Assembly: GCA_016786725.1 (NCBI GenBank)
Contig: JAEUVU010000009.1
Span: forward strand, 1-64,000
Length of the DNA stretch: 64,000 nt
From: Ferruginibacter sp.
GTDB lineage: Bacteria; Bacteroidota; Bacteroidia; Chitinophagales; Chitinophagaceae
Direction of reading: 5' to 3'
In this document: positions 62,601-64,000 of the stretch, in pieces
Layout: the number at the start of each line of letters is the position of its first letter
How positions within the stretch are numbered: position 1 is the stretch's first letter
Made by a program: the position numbers and the translations under genes
The notes under the pieces: model-generated
The model's database searches: none
What the model saw: the letters and a program-made list of their open reading frames with translations, nothing else
Told to the model about the DNA's origin: nothing

Positions 62601-64000
62601 ATTCCGTTCAGGTGGCATTTGTCAATAAATTCCTTCAGCTTGTTTTTTGTACCGTAATATTTATCAGGTGCAAAAAAGTAAGATGGGTTATAGCCCCAGC
62701 TCTCGTTTCCGTCAAATTCATTAATGGGCATCAGTTCTATTGCATTGATACCAATGTTTTTTAAATATTGTAAAGAGTCTATCAAAGACTGATAGCTATG
62801 CTCGGCCGTAAAATCCCTGATCAGTAATTCATACACCATCAGATTTTTCTTATCGGGCTTCACAAAATTATTTACCTGCCAGTTGTACTGCGGCTCAGCA
62901 GTTTGGATAATACCAACCTGGCCGGTTGTTAAACCGGTTGGATAAGGCTTAAGATTTGGATAAGTTACTGCATTTATAAACTGGTCATCCGGATCCAATA
63001 CTTTTTGTGTGTATGGATCAGCTATTTTAATAGTGTTATCGATCAAATATTGAAATCCATATTCCTGTCCGGCAGTAAGGCCTGTTAATGTTATCCAGAA
63101 ATAATTTCCATCGGGTGTTTTGTTCATCTGGTAAGCACAATTACTTGCCCAGTTAGAAAAATCGCCAATAGCTATAACATTGGTTTTGCCGGGAGCGTAC
63201 AAAACCAACGTAACAGAAGTGTTGGAAATATAATTGATACCTTCTACCACACCACCAGGCAATGCTGCAACAGTGGTGGTAGGCGCTATATAAAAACTAA
63301 ATGAATCTTTTACAGTTACAGAACCATTGTTACCTTCCAGAAAAACCTGGTGAGAACAGGCTGTTGCAATGGTTGGATTGGCCGAAATAGTATTGGCATT
63401 GGTGGCAGTATTTATAGTTGTGCCATCAAGTTTTAAAGTAAGATTTGAATTTGCAGATGCAACACCAGTAATACTGATACTTCCGCCCACAGCCACATTG
63501 ATTGGTTCTACCCAGGGAATATATCTTGGCTCGAAAGGCGGGAGATTGAGGCGAACACCATATTCAGAGTTTCCGTAAACAGGTATATACATATCACTCA
63601 CATCAGAGTTAACCTGCTTAAGAGAACCGGTTGCATTTCTGAAAATGGCAGTTACTTTTTTGATCGTTTCACCCACAGGCACAGCAAAAAAAGTACGGAT
63701 ATTATTAATGGTATATTGATACTTGTTTGCACCAAGCGGTGTTGCTTTTGCCAGCGGGTCAGTTGACCCCCACGTAAATTTTACATACTTCCAGTCAGTA
63801 GGGCCTGTACTTAGATTGGTAATAACACCCACATGCACATACACATTGGCCGAATTGCCGCCTTCAAAATTGAGCAATCCCTGGTTGCCCTTGTTACAGT
63901 CAACTGTAAAAACAAGATTGGAATTATCTACCGGAAATTCTGGAGTCCAGCTTAAAAGGCGTTGAGCGTTTGCTGAAATTACAAGACATACGATAGTTAG
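59684..64000 (-). CDS. T9SS-secreted GH13 alpha-amylase, 5' end outside window
   Basis: At least 1438 residues; the frame runs past 64000 and the visible start is the end of a signal peptide (VCLVISANAQ). An N-terminal Ig/CBM48-like region is followed by a GH13 barrel with DVVYNHCTG, GYRLDLGKGF (nucleophile Asp), MIIEFLG (acid/base Glu) and YMESHDEERL. Then come five Ig_7-like repeats of 79 residues, a fibronectin III-like domain, and a C-terminal type IX sorting domain (GIKISPNPVSSQAIIDYL) for surface export. It should cut alpha-1,4-glucan. It may be cotranscribed with the regulator. Confidence 0.92.
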   Translation of the reverse strand, partial: LTIVCLVISANAQRLLSWTPEFPVDNSNLVFTVDCNKGNQGLLNFEGGNSANVYVHVGVITNLSTGPTDWKYVKFTWGSTDPLAKATPLGANKYQYTINNIRTFFAVPVGETIKKVTAIFRNATGSLKQVNSDVSDMYIPVYGNSEYGVRLNLPPFEPRYIPWVEPINVAVGGSISITGVASANSNLTLKLDGTTINTATNANTISANPTIATACSHQVFLEGNNGSVTVKDSFSFYIAPTTTVAALPGGVVEGINYISNTSVTLVLYAPGKTNVIAIGDFSNWASNCAYQMNKTPDGNYFWITLTGLTAGQEYGFQYLIDNTIKIADPYTQKVLDPDDQFINAVTYPNLKPYPTGLTTGQVGIIQTAEPQYNWQVNNFVKPDKKNLMVYELLIRDFTAEHSYQSLIDSLQYLKNIGINAIELMPINEFDGNESWGYNPSYFFAPDKYYGTKNKLKEFIDKCHLNGIAVILDVVYNHCTGNAPQAKMYWDPVNNRPAANNPWLNPTAPHPYSVFNDFNHTAVSTQYLVSRALNFWVDEYRIDGYRLDLGKGFTQTVTNTTTVENYDASRVANLKRYYDAVVPAHPGTYMIIEFLGTQPSQEEQEYNAYGFMLWGNSNFTYNQCTMGFVANSDISAISYNSPQRAFSNPGVMGYMESHDEERLMYKNITFGNSNGSYNVRNLNTALARQEAAATVFFTVPGPKMIWQFGERGYDIPLTFGGSNVANKPPHWEYMLVPERVHLYNTYKSIIQLRLNNPAIFNNTAFNYDFSSGLVKIFQIADPNTAGKKVTVVANFDVIAQTKPVTFQAAGDWTNYISNGTGTALNGATGSNFTLSSTLQSITLQPGEYHIYVSVPVCNTPLPTATSPVNYCQNATASPLQATGSNLLWYTTATGGTGSTTAPTPSTTTIGSTTYYVTQTIGSCESARLPIVVNVTASTPAPTVTSPVNYCQNAVATQLTATGTNLLWYTTATGGTGSATAPTPSTTAIGSTSYYVSQTQSCGESPRAVIVVNVSAVPAAPAVTSPLTYCQNVTAPALTATGTNLMWYTVATGGTGSAAAPVPSTATAGSTTWYVSQSNNGCESPRSSITVNINAAPAAPTVTTPVTYCQNATAVPLTATGTALLWYTTATGGTGSATAPTPSTAAPGSTNYYVSQTISGCESPRAVIAVNVTGLPAAPTVTSPVVYCQNSTATALTATGTNLKWYTTATGGTGSTTAPTPITAAAGNTAYYVSQSNNCGEGPRAEINVTVTPTPSPATGLSVTNITTNSAVFNWNVTAGNFYSVDYRVSGIGAWINAATGITTGSVSVSNLTQSTFYDWRVHTNCSATLPANNFTTSQFTTQSHNSQINNIRDGYGIKISPNPVSSQAIIDYLIADNGNVSIEIVNPLGQHVATVLKTSQIRGQYQMAVTHQMDKLAKGIYYLRLIQNRRGNVVKFIKH
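60240..61425 (-). repeat. Five tandem 237-bp repeats inside the amylase gene
   Basis: The anchor TTCTGGCAATA (TTTTGACAATA in one copy) occurs near 60438, 60675, 60912, 61149 and 61386, exactly 237 bases apart. Each copy encodes 79 residues of the CHU-type Ig_7 pattern (TSPVNYCQNA, LLWYTTATGGTGS, YYVSQT, CESPRA). Confidence 0.9.

Noticed and set aside
1..64000. tRNA, rRNA, insertion sequence, integrase or phage genes
   Set aside because: I looked on both strands and saw no convincing tRNA cloverleaf, transposase or integrase motif; a covariance-model search would be needed to be sure about small RNAs.

Overview
The window is chromosomal DNA of a Bacteroidota bacterium, most likely of the Chitinophagaceae type. 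The evidence is the SusC/SusD/SusE outer-membrane glycan uptake genes, a type IX secretion sorting domain with CHU-type Ig repeats, carboxypeptidase-like N-terminal domains on TonB-dependent receptors, -7 boxes of the TAnnTTTG class, and AT-rich interspersed inverted repeats at gene ends. No rRNA, tRNA, CRISPR array, insertion sequence, integrase or phage gene was seen. The window is cut at both ends: a HEXXH protein at the left is missing its start, and a secreted alpha-amylase on the minus strand at the right is missing its first codons.

From 1 to about 17.8 kb there is a truncated HEXXH protein, a decayed reading frame, and a LytS/LytTR-type two-component pair. These are followed by housekeeping genes: kdsA (Kdo synthesis), a PspC-domain protein, aconitase, a YceI protein, a SET-domain protein, mgtE, a histidine phosphatase, glmS, a DUF4954 beta-helix protein, and small envelope proteins (SIMPL, parvulin, zinc ribbon). 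From 17.8 to 23.5 kb the minus strand carries aroQ and carA, downstream of the ribosomal tail infA-rpmJ-rpsM-rpsK-rpsD-rpoA-rplQ. That operon has a good promoter just before infA and unusually long spacers, each holding a different hairpin or repeat.

From 23.7 to 42.3 kb is a mixed region: homogentisate dioxygenase, a phosphoesterase, a UPF0173 hydrolase, a TolB-like protein, a TPR lipoprotein, rpe (directly behind eight copies of a 7-bp repeat), and two TonB-dependent receptors, one next to a Cys/His-rich small exported protein. After these come a 21-bp periodic repeat tract, DoxX-like, YitT and PAP2 membrane proteins, an M48-like peptidase and a ferritin-like protein.

From 42.3 kb to the end is a polysaccharide utilisation locus. 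It combines alpha-glucan genes (GH97 of SusB type, SusE/F, SusE, SusD, SusC, a T9SS-secreted GH13) with beta-galactan genes (a GH53 lipoprotein, a GH2-GH53 fusion, galK, galM). A NUDIX-like regulator with a degenerate catalytic box lies beside SusC. The same palindrome, ATGTGTA-N5-TACAC, occurs in front of the GH97/GH53 divergent pair and in front of SusC, and it is the best candidate operator. The inferred flow is surface binding and cleavage, SusC/D import, periplasmic galactan and alpha-glucan cleavage, then mutarotation and phosphorylation of galactose.
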